A stretch of 64,000 nt of DNA from Burkholderia aenigmatica (GTDB taxonomy: Bacteria; Pseudomonadota; Gammaproteobacteria; Burkholderiales; Burkholderiaceae), in the NCBI RefSeq assembly GCF_902499175.1, contig NZ_CABVQC010000030.1, positions 28,971-92,970 of the forward strand. The letters are read 5' to 3'. Every line of letters starts with the position of its first letter. The first letter of the stretch is position 1. The notes under the pieces are model-generated. The model saw nothing but the letters and a program-made list of their open reading frames with translations. It did not search any database and had not been told where the DNA came from. Shown one piece after another: positions 62,944 to 64,000 of the stretch. A program made the position numbers and the translations under genes.

Positions 62944-63876
62944 TCAGCCCGCCGCGACGCGTGCGAGCCAGCTCGCCACGCCGTCGACGGAGCGGAAATC
63001 CGCGAGGCTGCGCGCCGGCAGCGCCGGATACGCGCCACCGGCCATCTCGGCCAGCGCGCGGCCGGGGCCGAGCTCGAGGAACGCGGTCGCACCGGCCTCC
63101 ACGCAGGCGGCAAGACAGGCTGCCCACTCGACCGGCTCCGCGATCTGCCGCGCAAGCTTGTCGAGGCCCGCGTCGACGTCGAGCACCGATGCACCGTCGA
63201 TCCCCGAAAACAGCCGCGTGCCCGGCAGCGGCCGCCGCACCTGCGTCGCGGCGAGCGACGCGCGAAACACCGGCACGGCCGCGGCGAGCCGGCGCGTGTG
63301 CGACGCGATCCGCACGCAGACGGGTGCGACGCGCAGCGCGCCGGCGCGCGACGCGTCGTCGGCCACCGCATCGACATCGGCCTGCCGCCCCGCGACCACG
63401 AACGCGTCGCCGGGGTTCGCGATCGCGATCGCCGCGTCGCGGCCGTCGCACAACCGCGCGAGCTGCGCGCGCGTCAGGCCGCGCACGAACACCATTCGCT
63501 CGTCGCCGCCGCTCGCGTCATCCATCGCACGCGCACGCGCATCGGCCAGGTCGAGCGCGGCTTCCGGTTCAATCATCCCCGCCACGCTCCACGACGCAAC
63601 TTCGCCGACGCTGTAGCCGGCGACGCAGCGCCGGCGCGGCCACACCGCATCGAGCAGCGCGGCGGCCGCGAGCGCCTGGACGGTGCAGAGGATCTGCGCG
63701 GCACGGTTTTCGCGCAGTGCGTCCGGCCCGGCCTGGCGGACCCACGTTCGCGGATCGTCGCCGAGGCGCCGGCCGGCGTGCGCGAACAGCGCGTCGGCCT
63801 GCGGCGCGGTGCCGGTGAGATCGAACATGTCCGCGCGCTGCGCGCCCTGCCCCGAACAGAGGATGGCCAGCGTCAT
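62944..63876 (-). CDS. mdcH: malonate decarboxylase acyltransferase (epsilon) subunit
   Basis: This 310-residue FabD-like acyltransferase loads malonyl onto the malonate decarboxylase acyl carrier protein. It has 'LAILCSGQGAQRADMF' at the N-terminus, the nucleophile Ser89 in 'CVAGYSVGEVASWSVAG' and the catalytic His in 'CVRIASHTRRLAAAVP' near 195. 'ATAFLELGPGRALAEMAGG' is near the end. ATG 63876 overlaps the mdcB stop by 4 bp. The rest of the mdc operon is outside the window. Confidence 0.93.
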   Translation of the reverse strand: MTLAILCSGQGAQRADMFDLTGTAPQADALFAHAGRRLGDDPRTWVRQAGPDALRENRAAQILCTVQALAAAALLDAVWPRRRCVAGYSVGEVASWSVAGMIEPEAALDLADARARAMDDASGGDERMVFVRGLTRAQLARLCDGRDAAIAIANPGDAFVVAGRQADVDAVADDASRAGALRVAPVCVRIASHTRRLAAAVPVFRASLAATQVRRPLPGTRLFSGIDGASVLDVDAGLDKLARQIAEPVEWAACLAACVEAGATAFLELGPGRALAEMAGGAYPALPARSLADFRSVDGVASWLARVAAG

Positions 63877-64000
63877 CGCGCCTCCCTGTCGGCTTCGAGC
63901 GCATCGACGAAAACGCTCATTGCGAGCAGGTCGGCCGCGCCGCCCGGGCTCAGCCGCCGCGCGACGAATGCACGATGCGCGGCGGCCGCGCGCAGCCGCC
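63873..64000 (-). CDS. mdcB: triphosphoribosyl-dephospho-CoA synthase MdcB, C-terminal fragment
   Basis: Only the last 42 codons are visible; the gene runs off the right edge. The end reads 'FVARRLSPGGAADLLAMSVF', and the S-P-G-G-x-A-D-L-L-A motif is typical of the CitG/MdcB family that makes the prosthetic group of the decarboxylase carrier protein. It overlaps mdcH by 4 bp, confirming operon order mdcB-mdcH. Confidence 0.85.
   Translation of the reverse strand, partial: RLRAAAAHRAFVARRLSPGGAADLLAMSVFVDALEADREAR

Overview
The window is high-GC beta-proteobacterial DNA that reads as the main chromosome of a Burkholderia species, probably of the Burkholderia cepacia complex. The support is gene order and protein character: rlmE-ftsH-folP-glmM beside pstSCAB-phoUBR with ppk/ppx, carA-(LysE exporter)-carB-greA, gloB-methyltransferase-rnhA-dnaQ, an ornithine-lipid acyltransferase, a PHB depolymerase and a malonate decarboxylase locus. 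No prophage, insertion sequence, CRISPR array or rRNA operon is visible. Most of the window is well-ordered housekeeping sequence; novelty is confined to small genes, regulatory sites and a few accessory stretches.

Layout. 0-10 kb is an accessory metabolic region: the 5' end of fadH, a PadR-type regulator broken by an in-frame stop, a pirin/DoxX pair with a divergent LysR regulator, and a leftward run of oxidative genes (QOR-type reductase, DmdC-like acyl-CoA dehydrogenase, class II aldolase, and a two-subunit molybdenum hydroxylase). 10-16.3 kb holds wecB and, divergently, a secreted alpha/alpha-toroid-like protein plus glmS, separated by an unusually long 1.3 kb stretch without a convincing gene; this looks like an amino-sugar or exopolysaccharide supply module. 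16.3-27 kb contains tRNA-Arg(TCT), uppP, an aldose 1-epimerase, an NlpD-like lipoprotein, an acyl-CoA synthetase, a MATE exporter, olsB, sixA, tRNA-Pro(TGG) and several very small membrane or lipoprotein genes.

27-38 kb is a compact phosphate island: ppx and ppk diverge, then phoR, phoB, phoU, pstB, pstA, pstC and pstS follow on the minus strand. Pho-box-like 11-bp direct repeats precede pstS (two) and ppk (one), with a weaker one before olsB, so polyphosphate storage and phosphate-free membrane lipid may be co-regulated with phosphate import. 38-50.7 kb carries glmM, folP, ftsH, rlmE, a YhbY-type ribosome factor, greA, carB, a LysE-family exporter and carA, with clear intrinsic terminators and a strong promoter upstream of carA.

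50.7-64 kb has an MFS transporter, mltD, gloB, a methyltransferase, rnhA, dnaQ, a YnfA-family protein, a ProP-like symporter with a long leader, a glutathione S-transferase, an intracellular PHB depolymerase, a phosphoribosyltransferase, a secreted degenerate phospholipase-D protein, and the malonate decarboxylase genes mdcH and (cut by the window end) mdcB. Positions and motifs were read by eye from the sequence; family names rest on recognised motifs, not on database searches.
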